Positions 45,385 through 57,498 of a stretch of 64,000 bases of DNA are shown here, piece after piece. Both the position numbers and the translations under genes were made by a program. The notes beneath the pieces are model-generated. The model was given only the letters and a program-made list of their open reading frames with translations, was not told the origin of the DNA and made no database searches. Numbering within the stretch: position 1 is the first letter of the stretch; every line of letters starts with the position of its first letter. This stretch comes from Tetmemena sp. SeJ-2015 (Eukaryota > Ciliophora > Spirotrichea > Sporadotrichida > Oxytrichidae), in the NCBI GenBank assembly GCA_027382625.1, contig JAJKFJ010022938.1, positions 44,594-108,593 on the forward strand, in the 5' to 3' direction.

Positions 45385-46905
45385 ATCTTGAGGGGAAAGA
45401 GCAATATATAGAGAGAAGGCACTGAGAATCTAAATGCGAGCTGCTAAAGAAGAAAGAAAAATCAGCAATTGAAAATGAGAGAGATTCATGAAGGCAGAGA
45501 ATTATTATTAAAATATTAATCAACAACATCATCATCATCATCTCTCAATCATAAAAGAAAGAGCACTTGCATTTAACTCTCAGTTAACTCTTAATTATTT
45601 TGAAAGGATAAAATTTATATTTCATTAATTTTTTAAATATCTTGGTAATATACCCACCCATTTTTATTTAAACTTAAATTATTAACCATGATTTATTCTT
45701 ATAAACTTAATCCTTATCTTATGAGTATTCTGATAGCTTGTGAATTCTTTCTCATTACTTTATATTCGGTAATACTAGCACTCCCTAAGCAATTAAAAAA
45801 AATTTATAAAATTTTAAAAATTAACAAGCAGTCTGCTACTTTGTAATTTACTTGGACAGTTGACTGTTATTCTCCCTCACCATTATCTTTTCCCCTTGGC
45901 GCTTGTGTGCACTGCCTCCTATTTAAAAACTTCCACTCGCATCTTTAAAAATTTTTAAATTCTTATAATTTATTTGATCTAGCTGATTACTGTAGAGAGG
46001 ATAAGGTTTGTTCTTTTCACGATAGCTATCACCTACTTCTGAATTTATCTATTCCAAAATAGTAGTCCTGTTTATCTTGTTATTCCTTTACAAATAATAA
46101 TTATAAATACTCTGATTCTTAATTTATGGCATTTGCGTTTGTGACGTTGAGGTACCTGTATTTGAAGCAAGACCCAATCCACGCTATTTACCAATCAAGC
46201 TCCTGTTGGTATTTCTATCAGCATTAGAACGCAATTGGGAGGGAGACTTGAACTCCGAGGGGATCAAGAAACTCACACCACCTGCCGTGCCCTTAGTTCC
46301 CTTGGTCATCCTTGAGTCTTGAGTGTTGAGTCGTAATCTGCTAAGAGTTGATGTCTAACTAGCCATTGAAACTTAAAAACATACTTCCTTCATTTTTAAT
46401 CTTGCCATCGGGTTGTACTTTCTGTTAATGCGTTGCATTAGTGGATCATTTTAAGGAAGGTTTAAACGATCACTGTTAAAAAGCAAAAGGTTTTATGGAT
46501 GAGAAGGTACGATGGATTCTTCATTTGGTCCTTTATCTCATCATCAGTTCTTGGGTTTTCCCCTTTTTCCAAGTGCGAACTTCAAAATTGGTCGTCCTCC
46601 TCTACTCCTGATTCTGCTTGCTCATCATTTAGAAATTTATAAAATTCCACAAACAATTTTGAATCATGTCCTTTAGGAGATTTGTGTTTCTCTGCAGTAA
46701 TCTTTTAGAATCCTCTTGTCTGTGCTTCATCTACTCCTCTCTGTCTCCTAAAAACGCTTTAGTAATTCTTTGAAAGCATGATAAAAGTTAGTAAGGGTTT
46801 CAAGGCCAGTTACTATTTCTATCTAGCACCTTTTCTTTCTCTCGATTGCTTCTGCAAGCTGCTACTGACTATTGATCTTTTCCTCCTCTTCAATCGATCT
46901 CCCCA

Positions 46906-47615
46906 AAAAAAGGGCCCCTTATTTTTCCCCCCCCCTCCCAAAAAGGGGGTTTTTAAATTTTTTTGGGGGAAAAAAAAAGGGAAAAAATTTTCCCCCCCCC
47001 TTTTTTTTTTTTTTCCGGGGGAAAAAAAAAAAAAAAAAAAAAAAAAATTTGGGGGCCTTTTGGGGAAATTTTTTTTAAAAAAAAGGTTTAAAAAAAAATT
47101 TTTTGGGGGGAAAAAAAAGGGGGGAAAAAAAACCCCAAGGGGGAAAAAAAAAACCCCCCCCCCCTTTTTTCCTTTTTTTTTTTTTTTATTTTTTTTTAAA
47201 ATTTTTTTTTTTTTAAAAAATTTTTTTTAAAAAACCCTTTTTTTTTTTTAAAAAATTTTTTTTTAATTTTTAAAAAATTTTGGGAAAAAAAAAAATTTTT
47301 TTTAAAAAAAAAATTTTTTTAAAAAAAAAATTTTTTTTTTTTAAAAAATTTTTTTTTTTTTTTTTTCCGGGGCCAAAAAAAAGGGGTTTTTTTTTAAAAA
47401 ATTTTTTTTTTTAAAATTTTTTAAAAATCCCCAAAAAAAAAATTTTTTTTAAAAAATTTTTTTTGGGGGGGGGTTAAAAACCCCTTTTTGGTTTTTTTTT
47501 TTTTTAAAAAATTTTTTAAACAAATTTAAAAAAAAAAAAATTTTTTTTTTTAAACCTTTTTTTAAAAAATTTCTTTAAAATTTTAAGGGGGGGGAAAAAA
47601 AAAATTTTTTTCCCC

Positions 47616-47649
<34 letters not shown>

Positions 47650-50128
47650 AAACCCCAAAAAATGAAAAATTTTTTTTTTTAAAAAAATGAAATTTTTTAA
47701 TTAATTTTTTTAAAAAAAAAAAAAACCCTTTTTTTTTTTTTTTCCCCAACCCCCCCCTTTTTTTTTTTCCAAGGGAAAAAAAAACCTTTAATTTTTTTTT
47801 TCCCCAAAATTTTTTTTAAACCCCCCAAAAAAAAAAAAATTTTTTTTAAAAAAAAAAACCCCCCCAAAAATTTTTTTTTTTTTTTTAAAGGGGGGGGGGT
47901 TTTTTTTTCTTTAGGTTTTTTTTGGGGCCCCCCTTTTTTTTTAAAAAATTTAAAAAAAGGAAAAATTAAAAAAATTTTTTAAACCCCCCAAAAAAAAAAT
48001 TTTTTTTTGGATTTTTAATTTTTTTCCAAAAAAAAAAGGGAAAACCCCCCAAAAAATTCCCCCAAAAATTTTTTTTCCCCCCCCTTCTTTTTTTAAAAAA
48101 AAATTAAAAAAGGTTTTGGGGGGGGTTTTTTTAAATTTTTTGGGTTTTAAAACCCAAAAATTTTTTTTTTTAAAAATTAATTTTTAATTTTAAATTTTTA
48201 AAAAAATTTTTTTTCCCCCCCTTTTTAAAAAAAAAATTTTTAAAATTTTTTTTCTAATTTTTTTTTTTTTTTTTTTTATTTCAATTTTTCCCTTCCCCCC
48301 GGGGAAAATTTTAAAAAGATTGGGAAAAAAAAAAATTTTTTTTTTTTTTTTCCCCCTTTTTTTTTAAAGGGGGGGGTTTTTTTTAAAAAAAAAAAAAACA
48401 ACTTGGCCGGAAAAAAAAACCCCCCCGGGGTTTTCCCCCCCCTTTAAAATTTTTTTTGGGGGGGGGTTTTTTCCCCCGGGGGGGGAAAAAAAAAAAAATT
48501 TTTTTCCTTTTTTTTTCCCTTTAAAGGGGGGTTTTTGGGGGGGTTTTTTTTTTTTTTTTTGGGGGGGAAAAAAATTTTTTTTTTTTTTTGAAAAAGGGGG
48601 GGGAAAAAAAAAGGGGGGGGGGGTTTTTCCCCCCCTTTTCCCCCCAATTTAAAAATTTTTAAAAAATTTTTTTAAAAAAAAAAAAATTGGGAAAAAATTT
48701 CCCTTTTGGGGGGAAAAGGTTTTGGGGTTTTTCCCCGGGGGGTTTTTAAAAGGAAAAATTTTTTAAAAAAATTTTGAATTTTAAAAAAAATTTTAAAAAA
48801 AATTAAAGAAACCTTTTTTAAAAAAGGGTTTTTTTTCAAAAAAATTTTTTAAAAAATTTTTTTTTAAAAAAAAAAAAAAATTTTTTCCTTTTGGGACCCA
48901 AAAAAAAAAAAACCCCCAAAAGGGGAAATTTTTAAAAAATTTTTTAAAAAATAAATTTTGGGGGAAAAATTTTTTTCCCAAAAATTTGGTTTAATTTTTC
49001 TAATTTTTTGGGGGGAAAAACAAATTTTTTTTTTTGTTTTTGGGTTTTTTTCAATTTTTAAATTTTAAAAAATTTTTGGGAAAAATTTTTTTTCCCTTTT
49101 TTTCCCCCCCTTTTAAAAATTTTTTTTTTTCCCCATTTTTTTTTAAAAAAAATTTTTAATTTTAAATTTTTTAAAAAAAAAAATTTTTTTTTTTTTTAAA
49201 AAAAATTTAAAATTTTTTTTCTCCTACCCGGGGTTTAAAATTTTTTTTCCCCTTTTTTTTAAAAAGGGGGTTTTTTTTAAAAATTAAAAAAAAAAATTTT
49301 TTTTTTTGAAAAAAAAAATTTTTTTTAAAAATTTTTAAAAAAATTTTTTAAAAAAAAATTTTTTTAAAAAAAATTAATTTTTTTAAAAAAAAATTTTTTT
49401 TTTTTTTTTTTTTTTAGGTTTTTTTTGAAAAAATTTTAAAATTTAAATTTTTTTTTTTTAAAAAAAAACCCCTTTTTTTTTTTTTAAAAACTTTAAAAAA
49501 ATTTAAAAAAAATTTTTTTTTTTTTATTGGGGGGGAAAAAAAAAAAAAGGGGGGTTTTTTTTAAAAATTTTTTTTTAAAAATTTTCCCCAAAATTTTTTT
49601 TAAATTTGGTTTAATTTAAAAAAAAATTTTAAAAAAAAAGCCCCTTTTTTTTTTTTTTCCTTTAATTTTCCCCAAAATTTTTTTTTTTTCCCCAAAAAAA
49701 TTTTTTGGGGGGGGAAAAAAAGGGGGGAATTTAACTTTTCCCTTTTTTTTCTTTGGGGGGTTTTTTTTTTTGGGGAAAAAAAAGGGGGGGGGAAAAAGCC
49801 CTTTAAATTTTTAAAAATTTTTTCCCCTTTTTTTTTAAAAATTTTTTTTTTTAAAAAAAAAATTTTTTCCCCAAAAAAAACCCCCCAAATTTGGGGGGTT
49901 TTTTTTTTTAAAAATTTTTTTTTTTTTGGGGGGAAAAAATTTTTTTTTAAAAAATTTTTTTAAAAAACCCCCCCCCCTTTTTTTTTTTAAAATTTGGGGG
50001 AAAATTTTCCCCAAATTTCCAAAAAAAATTTTTTGGGGAAAAAACCCCTCCCCTTTTTTTTTTTTTAAAAAATTTTGGGTTTTTTTTTAAAATTTTTTTT
50101 TAAAAAAAAAAAAATTTTTTTTAAAAAA
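46906..50128. other. Homopolymer-run tract, not biological sequence
   Basis: About 3.2 kb made almost wholly of runs of 4-20 identical bases with sharp entry from unique sequence at about 46905 and exit into unique sequence at about 50128. Apparent ORFs here encode only Phe/Lys/Gly/Pro runs. It separates two near-identical blocks. The best explanation is a failed consensus or base-calling segment bridging a duplication. Confidence 0.85.
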
Positions 50129-50289
50129 TCATAAAATAATAATAAATTGTCTTAAATTAATTCTGGGGATATGTGGGTTTAATTATTGAATCTGAATGAA
50201 TCTCAAATTAGTGGGTTATTTAGTAGCAAGGGCTAACTTATCGAGAAGACAGCGATCTTCGCAGAATTTATCTATTTTTCACCATTATG

Positions 50290-50346
50290 GCTTTAACTAA
50301 ATAACATAATTTACAAAAATTGAATGCCACTATAATTTTTTTTGTT
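50290..50346. other. IES-like insert, 57 bp, GCTTT repeats, present only in copy 2
   Basis: GCTTT at 50290-50294 and 50347-50351. Copy 1 has a single GCTTT at about 43242 with no insert. The insert is AT-rich. No gene is recognised at this spot. Confidence 0.65.
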
Positions 50347-51095
50347 GCTTTTTCGCTATAATCTCTCTGCAGCGCAAATTTTATCAGTCTGATATTTCTA
50401 GAAGTAAACCACTTGGGAATGTGAGGGGAGTAAAGAGTGATTACTGTGGATTTAGTGTTAACTTTTGCCATGCTTAGTAATTGTTCAGTCCCCCCTGAGT
50501 TTCACTGACAGCTGTCCAGTATAGGGGAGGTATCTGTGGAGCACGCAGTATTAGTTCAAGCCTTCTATTTGTCTATAGTAGTAGCACCCCTCCCAAAGAT
50601 ATTCCCTCTTTAACCCGACTATTATAATACTCAAACAGCAGACACTTAAATAAAAAGGAAAATGTGCAATCTATGGATATAAAACTTTAGTCTTTTTGAA
50701 AGTAGGGAGTGCGAATTTATGCTATTTTTCCCAGTCATTTATGTGGCTTTATCCGCAATATTGCATTATAAAAATTTAATCTAAAGGTAATCATTCATTT
50801 AATAAAGTTATGTCTCTCATTTATTTTTTTATAGTATAGGATTGAAGGTTGTAAATATCCACCTTAGTTTAGCAGTTATGAACTTTTGGGCTGGATTCCC
50901 AGCTCCCCTTCTTGATTGTATTAAAAATTTAATTTTGGATTGCGGGGGATTGAACAAAAATAAACCCTAAATTTAAAATAATTTATTTAAAAATTTTTAA
51001 AATAAAAAAGGAAAAATTTTTTTTTTAAAAAAGTTTTTATAATATCACCCTCCTACTACTAACGTGGATATTGAACTCACATGGATTTAAAAAGA

Positions 51096-51858
51096 GATGG
51101 AAAATAAAGTCCTCATTTTTAAAGTGGATTTGAACGAACACAGTTGTAATGAGATGAGTACTGAGAGCACCCTCAGTCTTGGAAAATAAGCAGGCGTGCA
51201 GAACAACTCATTAAATCAAACTATGACCTCAAAGGTAGGCCGCATCCTTCAGCTGCTGGCGCAGCTTGGCGATCAACTTCAGCAGCCACAGGTCATTACT
51301 CCCTTCCACAGCACTATGCCCTCAAACATCCCAGTTCAGGCCTATTTCCTTTATGTCTCCATCAACTCCTCCTTAAAATTCGAATATAGCGAATTGATGA
51401 TTATTATAACTCTGGTTTGGCTGACTAACAAGCTATAGTGAACCTGGTGCTGATTGAGAGGATATGCAAGATGGCGACATCGCGGGGCATTCCAGTAGTG
51501 ATAAACTCCCTCACAATCCATAGGTAAGTCACTCCCCTGAGCACTCGCTCTTCCTTACTAAACTCTGTTTGCGGTTCATCTGAATCGTCGATCATAATCA
51601 GAGGTGCTGAGGCTGCGCGTCCCAATCTTTTTTGACAAGCAGCTCATTCCAGCTCAGTTAAAATGGTTCGGCCTTTTTTAAGTAATTGAATTTCGCTTCT
51701 ACAAGTTTAATCATGGCCGCAGCTGCAAAGCAGAGTACAAGCCATGCTCTCTTGCACTTTACATAACTTTCATAAATCCCCATCTTTGCACTTACTTACC
51801 TTTGTTTTCGTTTAGACTGATATTAGCTTCGGTGCTCATCACATCTAAGTTCTATAAC
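51096..51858 (+). CDS. N-terminal half of the same cyclin (copy 2)
   Basis: Same organisation as copy 1 from ATG 51096 (MENKVLIFKVDLNEH): IES with AACTC pointers at 51364, intron with the same GT-AG ends, and termination of homology at AAGTTCTATAAC (51847-51858). The coding segments are almost identical to copy 1, while the IES interior differs in sequence and length. Two N-terminal halves and one C-terminal half are therefore present in this window. Confidence 0.75.
51364..51407 (+). other. IES in cyclin copy 2, 44 bp, pointer AACTC
   Basis: AACTC at 51364-51368 and 51408-51412. The same insertion point and pointer as copy 1, but the interior is 6 bp longer and largely different. Confidence 0.8.
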
Positions 51859-51983
51859 ACGCATGTTAAGATTGAAAATGGAAAATAGGTACTCTATTCT
51901 TCTTAGGCCTTTTTTTCTCATAGGTAGATTATTATCTTTGGAATAATTGAAGGGATTATAATTTATAAAGTCAAGATAGCGAA

Positions 51984-52482
51984 AAGGAAATGGACTCCAA
52001 CACTCATCACAAACTTGTGAACAACATTCCAGTGCTTAAGAACAAGCTCAACCTTAACAAGCTTGAGGTAAGTCGACCGACTATTACTCTCGGAATATAA
52101 CTGGACCTGTGAAAATCCTCAAAGGAAGATGGCTTCACTGAGGTCTCTAATTCTCATTGAGAGAAGATAGCTGTCTCCATTAATTTTCTCTTGCTAATTA
52201 TGAGGTCAGCATTTGCTATCACTCTAGCATTATGAGATTCTTATCCTTGATTCATCTTTCCTAACCTCTTTATAGACTTTCAGAGGCTCCAGACTTAGAG
52301 GTTCTCTCCTGACCCTGACTCTTGTTCCTCTCGTCATGATGGCCGACTTGAACGGAGGTGTTGCCAAGTTGGGTTTCGTGAGAAACGAGATGTCTGAGGA
52401 CTTCAAGGCTAGACCAGACTACGCCACCAACACTCTCTTCGTCGCTCACAGACAAGACGTGCCAGAGTTCAAGCACATTTGA
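51984..52482 (+). CDS. Small gene with GC-rich last exon (copy 2, frame intact)
   Basis: Duplicate of 44892-45384. Here the second exon reads without a break from TFRGSRLRGSLLTLTLVPLV into MMADLNGGVAKLGFVRNEMS and on to FKHI and TGA, which supports a two-exon protein of about 94 residues. Function unknown. Confidence 0.55.
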
Positions 52483-52999
52483 TCTTGAGGGGAAAGAGCA
52501 ATATATAGAGAGAAGGCACTGAGAATCTAAATGGGAGCTGCAAAAGAAGAAAGAAAGATCAGCAATTGAAAATGAGAGAGATTCATGAAGGCAGAGAATT
52601 ATTATTAAAATATTAATCGACAACATCATCATCATCATACTCTCAATCATAAAAGAAAGAGCACTTGCATTTAACTCTCAGTTAACTCTTAATTATTTTG
52701 AAGGTGAAATTTTATATTGCAAAATCATCCATATTTTGAGATAATAAGCCCACCCACTTTATTTAAACTTAAATTATTAACCATGATTTATTCTTATAAA
52801 CTTAATCCTTATCTTATGAGTATTCTGATAGCTTGTGAATTCTTTCTCATTACTTTATATTCGGTAATACTAGCACTCCCTAAGCGAATAAAAAAAATTA
52901 TAAGCATTTTAAAAATTAACAAGCAGTCTGCTACTTTGTAATTTACTTGGACAGTTGACTGTTATTCTCCCTCACCATTATCTTTTTCCCCCTTGGTTT

Positions 53000-53454
53000 T
53001 TTACTCCCTCCAAAAAATTTCCCCTTTGCATCTTTAAAAATTTTAAAAATTTTTATAATTTAATTTTTCTGCTTTTAAAAAAAAAATAAAGGTTTGTTCT
53101 TTTCACGATAGCTATCACCTACTTCTGAATTTATCTATTCCAAAATAGTAGTCCTGTTTATCTTGTTATTCCTTTACAAATAATAATTATAAATACTCTA
53201 GATTCTTAATTCATGGCATTTGCGTTTGTGACGGTTGAGGTACCTGTATTTGAAGCAAGACCCAATCCACGCTATTTACCAATCAAGCTCCTGTTGGTAT
53301 TTCTATCAGCATTAGAACGTAATTGGGAGGGAGACTTGAACTCAGAGGGGATCAAGAAACTCACACCACCTGCCGTGCCCTTAGTTCCCTTGGTCATCCT
53401 TGAGTCTTGAGTGTTGAGTCGTAATCTGCTAAGAGTTGATGTCTAACTAGCCAT
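53000..53454 (-). CDS. Ser/Thr-rich hydrophilic protein segment (copy 2)
   Basis: Minus strand from a possible ATG at 53454 (MASQTSTLSRLRLNTQDSRM): then TKGTKGTAGGVSFLIPSEFK, NTNRSLIGKQRGLGLASNTG and TSTVTNANAMNQES. The same sequence in copy 1 (about 46385-46130) has a one-base deletion that breaks it. It may be a separate small gene or the C-terminal exon of the coiled-coil gene just upstream. The end is not determined because the sequence runs into a corrupted patch. Confidence 0.4.
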
Positions 53455-53573
53455 TGAAACTTAAAAACATACTTCCTTCATTTTTAATCTTGCCATCGGG
53501 TTGTACTTTCTGTTAATGCGTTGCATTAGTGGATCATTTTAAGGAAGGTTTAAACGATCACTGTTAAAAAGCA

Positions 53574-54781
53574 AAAGGTTTTATGGATGAGAAGGTACGA
53601 TGGATTCTTCATTTGGTCCTTTATCTCATCATCAGTTCTTGTTTCCCTTTTGCCAAGTGCGAACTTCAAAAATTGTGTCGTCCTCCTCTACTCCTGATTC
53701 TGCTTGCTCATCATTTAGAACTTCTATAAAATATCCACATGCAATTTTGAATCATGTCCTTTAGTAGATTTGTGTTTCTTTGCAGTAATCCTTTTAGAAT
53801 CCTCTTGTCTGTGCTTCATCTACTCCTCTCTGTCTCTCTGAATACGCTTTAGTAATTCTTTGAAAGCATGATAAAAGTTAGTAAGGTTGCAAGAGCCAGT
53901 TACTATTTCTATCTGAGCACCTTTTCTTGTCTCTCGATTGCTTCTGCAAGCTGCTACTGACTATTGATCTTTTCCTCCTCTTCAATACGATCTCCTCTCC
54001 TCTTAAATTCCTCAGCCTTCAGATAGTCCTTCACTTGCAATTACATTTTTTTATAATGACTACCTTTACTTTCACTGAGAAGAAGATCTTCTCTTGCTTC
54101 CTCATATCCATGAGCTCTCTGGACCACTTGAACTTTATGGTGAAGTCTTGGCGCACTCGTTCATGCAGTTCCTGAATTTCTTTGAGGTGTTTTTCCTTAA
54201 GTCTCTCCACAGATTCGAAAGCTGCTTGCTCGTACTCAGTCATGTATTTATCCCAGGCTTGTGCGAACTCAGTGAACTGTATTTTCTAGGCGTTCTCTAC
54301 AGTCACTAGCTCCTACTCCTGAGCCATCCTCATTAAAGAAAATCGAGATTATAATTCAAGATAAGTAAATTCTCTTCCTCATATTGACTTGCTGGCGTTG
54401 CTGTTCTTAGTTAGAGAGGGTGTCAAATTTGTACTTGAGGATCTTGGCTTTAGTATAGTCGCCCTCTCGTTCGTACTTCCTCCGCAACTCATTCAAAATC
54501 CTTTAAACAATAGTTAGACATCATCAAAGATTTAAGAGGCTTATCAGTTTGACTTATAATCAATAAATCAATCACTATCGTATTTTTATATCTTATTTTT
54601 CGAAAAAATCTTTCAAAAGGGAAACTTCGTGAACGAAGAATTAAAACTTAAAAAGGTATTCTCCTTCTATCCGCTCCTCTACGATTTAATTTTTCAAGGA
54701 GGATGAGACTCGAGCTTCGGGGACTGGGCGAGGGTGATAAGGCTGAGGTTATTTCTTGGCTGTTGTAGGTCTGTGAGCCAT
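53574..54781 (-). CDS. Coiled-coil protein
   Basis: Minus strand from ATG 54781 (MAHRPTTAKKQPQPYHPRPV). After AT-rich interruptions near 54540-54680 and 54340-54370 (introns or IESs) it continues RILNELRRKYEREGDYTKAK, LVTVENAQKIQFTEFAQAWD, FESVERLKEKHLKEIQELHE, FKWSRELMDMRKQEKIFF, then after another break DYLKAEEFKRRGDRIEEEKI and LAEAIERQEKVLRQKQQLAL. The long heptad-like charged helices point to a structural, possibly cytoskeletal or ciliary, coiled-coil protein; the latter is inference. In duplicated copy 1 only the 3' part is present because the homopolymer tract cuts it. Confidence 0.6.
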
Positions 54782-54894
54782 TTTTATTTCTCTTTTAGAA
54801 GATGAATTCGTTCTAATTTTAAATTAGCAATTTAAATTCCTATAATGCATCACCTCATATATCTAATTCTCAAAGGTTTAATTTAATTAAATTC

Positions 54895-57442
54895 TCATTA
54901 TAAATTCTAATTCATTTATTGTTTGGTTAGTTATTAGTTAGATTGTTGATTATCAATAGTCATTATATGATCATATCCATCCACCCGCGGCTAGACTTCT
55001 ATTCTACTTGAGTGGTCTTAATTAAAAATGAAATAGATTTCGCTCTAAGTATGTATACACTTTTATAATCTTTGCCCCTTGTTTTACTGAGAGGAGGCAT
55101 TCATTCTCTGCTCTTTGGAAAGGATAGCATTCATCTTGTCCAGTTGCTATTTGATTCTCACCTCTTCTTGGTCGCTGGTGTCCAGGCCAGTCTCCACTAG
55201 ACTAAGCTAGTTGGGAGCGAAGCCTCTCTGCCCTCCTGAGGCAGTCGCGCCTCTACCTCCACCCTGACCTCCAGAGCTGAAACCTTGGTCAAGATCCCAA
55301 GCTGAAGGAGCCGAGGACTGGTTCTTCAGAAGCTAGTTCTGATACTTCTGTCTGTTCAACTGTGAGGCGGTGCGTCTATCCTAGTTCACTCCTTTGATGT
55401 AAATGTTCTCGAGGTTCTTCAAACGTGAGTCACCTCCTCCTACGCCGAAACCGCTAGTGGCTGTGGCTGCAGGGTTCATGCCCAAGATATTCATGCCAGT
55501 TCCACTCAGCTTCTTATTAGATCTGTACTTATCAAAAATAAGGTAAGTGCAAGCAAAATAAGCAAAAAAATTTATCCTCTTCAAAGAGAGACTGGATCTT
55601 AGGAGGTTTGCCAGGTGGTCTGGCTTATGGTTGCCTGAAGAAGGAAATTCCGTTGTCATTAGCAAGGGAATCCTCTTGGTTCATTCCAAAATTGTTGAAG
55701 CTCTGAGTGGCTTAACCATCTCCGCCCAGTGAGAACTTATTGAAGACCTTTCCATAGACTCTTTGCAGATTTTTCTTAGCAAGAGTAGACTTAGCTTGAC
55801 TCTACTACCCTCCTCTTTGGCCAGAATTAAGATTATAAGGTTCTTGGGCAGATTGTCTGCCGACCATAGTCTACTCAAAATTTTAAAGCTGCTTCAAAAG
55901 TGGAATGTTTATCATAGCATTTTATAATAAGCCTATTTATAAAGTGCAAGGTCCTCATGAGTTGATCCTAAGGTATCTCTGAGCATATTAATCTTGCTCA
56001 TCCTATCTCTTAAGGAGTTATCAAAGCTCATAGCACTCTACTCTCCGAAATTCGTTGAGTTATAATGCAAGTTCTAACCCTAACCATATGTCCCTCTAGT
56101 GACTCCGCCACCTGTGCCCGTACTTCCAAAGTTGGGGCCCATTAAGCTATTCATCATAGGATGATTGTTCGCCAACCTACTTCTGCCGAGCTGGTTTCCG
56201 CTTCCTAGGTGATTTTAAGTGTTCATTTTCGAGAACCCTCCAAAGAAAAGATCTTAGTGTTTGGAGCTTCGCTGCTCAAAGCCACTATCATAGTTTTCAT
56301 TCAGTCCTGTCTCATAGCCGCTGATTGACTGAGGAGCTTTGGATATGTTATCTCTATGCATGTTAAAACGTGGAGGCGATCCTTAAACAAATAAAGTTAA
56401 AATTTCCTTCTCTTGTTTGTACTCCACTTTCACTGCCCATAGTACGCATGTCTTTAGGATTTCTAGATTCAGCGCCATGACTCTATTAGTGGAGTCTCAT
56501 TTAGCTTCCACCTTTAGCAGCAGCTTATTTTGCATCGTTAGTATATATTAGTCCCTCTAGTAAATTGTCACTATCTGCTTAGTTCACCTTCTATTAAAGG
56601 TTTTGGCTAACTTACTGTTGATTCTTCAATCCTTGGCGCATCAATTCGTTTTTGGATTTAGCTTGCATTGGTTGAACTAAAATAACTTTATAAGATTTCA
56701 CTATCCTAGATAGGAATCCATCCTCATCATCAGGCATGATGCGTTGATTCTTCTTGTTGTACTTGCTTGGATTCTCGCCCATGAGTGATTCAACACTATC
56801 TCATAAATATTGGTTAATGACAACATATCATTCATTTATCAACACTACTTTGGATGTGAGAAGTCTTAGCCTCTCTCAACCTTCTGTACTCCTTCTCAAT
56901 TTCATCCTCCTAATCAACCTTAGCTCCGTTTTAGCCTTGACCACGCTTTCTCTTTGCGCTTGCATTAGATTTCCCTCCAAGGGTTTTAGAACTCTGATCG
57001 TTAATCTCATTCTCGCTCTTGACTTTGAAAAGGGCATCTTTCTTTTTCTCGAAGCAGAAGGGAGCTGGGATCTCTTCGTCTGAATCTAGTTCCTCAGACT
57101 TGAAAATCATCTCACCCTCTAAGGTTATCACGTTTCCTTCGTGGTCTATGAGATAACCCCTACCATTCACTCGTCTGCCTTGATGGTCAACTAGCTTGCC
57201 ATCTTGCCTCTTACTATAACTGAGTTACCTTCATTATCTAAGCTGAAGACTCCAGTTATATCAGTAAGATCAAAGTCTGGAATCTGCTGTAGCCTCTGGC
57301 GAGGGAGTCTGCGCCTTTGCTTTGCATAATGATGCTCTTTCAACCTCCAACACTCCTTCTATAGCCCTTAAGCATACTCAGATCCTAGATTTTCCTCAAC
57401 ATACTCTAAAATAGTGCATCGTGATTTATAAACTCTCTTCAT
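54895..57442 (-). CDS. Low-complexity protein with 'GYLIDHEGN' motif; possibly the tail of the upstream giant gene
   Basis: Minus strand from a possible ATG at 57442 (MKRVYKSRCTILEYVEENLG). Segments: HHYAKQRRRLPRQRLQQIPD, FSLDNEGNS, DGKLVDHQGRRVNGRGYLID, EGNVITLEGEMIFKSEELDS, EEIPAPFCFEKKKDALFKV, then QRIMPDDEDGFLSRIVKSYK, Gly/Asn/Gln-rich stretches (SGNQLGRSRLANNHPMMNSL) and a C-terminal part with RSNKKLSGTGMNILGMNPAA and EEVRIKQQLDKMNAILSKEQ. The D-N/H-E/Q-G-N/R repeats resemble a motif common in large ciliate proteins. Several frame breaks occur. The last TGA-free stretch runs to 54895, but good coding composition ends near 55080. It may be contiguous with the preceding giant gene. Confidence 0.5.
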
Positions 57443-57498
57443 CAGATTCAATTCCCTCTCTTCGAGCCAAGTTATTAGTCTTAGCTTTTATCATATCA

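Larger units (their letters stand above)
43078..46905. repeat. Duplicated block, copy 1
   Basis: About 3.8 kb that recurs at 50121-54000 with very high identity. It carries the cyclin N-terminal half, a small plus-strand gene, and the C-terminal part of minus-strand genes. It runs directly into the homopolymer tract at about 46905, where the coiled-coil coding sequence is cut off. Confidence 0.9.
50121..54000. repeat. Duplicated block, copy 2
   Basis: Partner of 43078-46905. It differs by a 57-bp insert at 50290, a different sequence inside the cyclin IES, scattered point changes, and two patches degraded to homopolymer-like sequence (about 50920-51040 and 52985-53095). Unlike copy 1, it continues on the right into intact coiled-coil coding sequence. 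Confidence 0.9.

Noticed and set aside
46778..48981. Open frames encoding Phe/Lys/Gly/Pro-rich peptides
   Set aside because: They arise only from the homopolymer tract and have no protein character.
53213..53410. Plus-strand frame MAFAFVTVEVPV and its copy-1 equivalent
   Set aside because: The minus strand reads a better hydrophilic protein with TAG as Gln.
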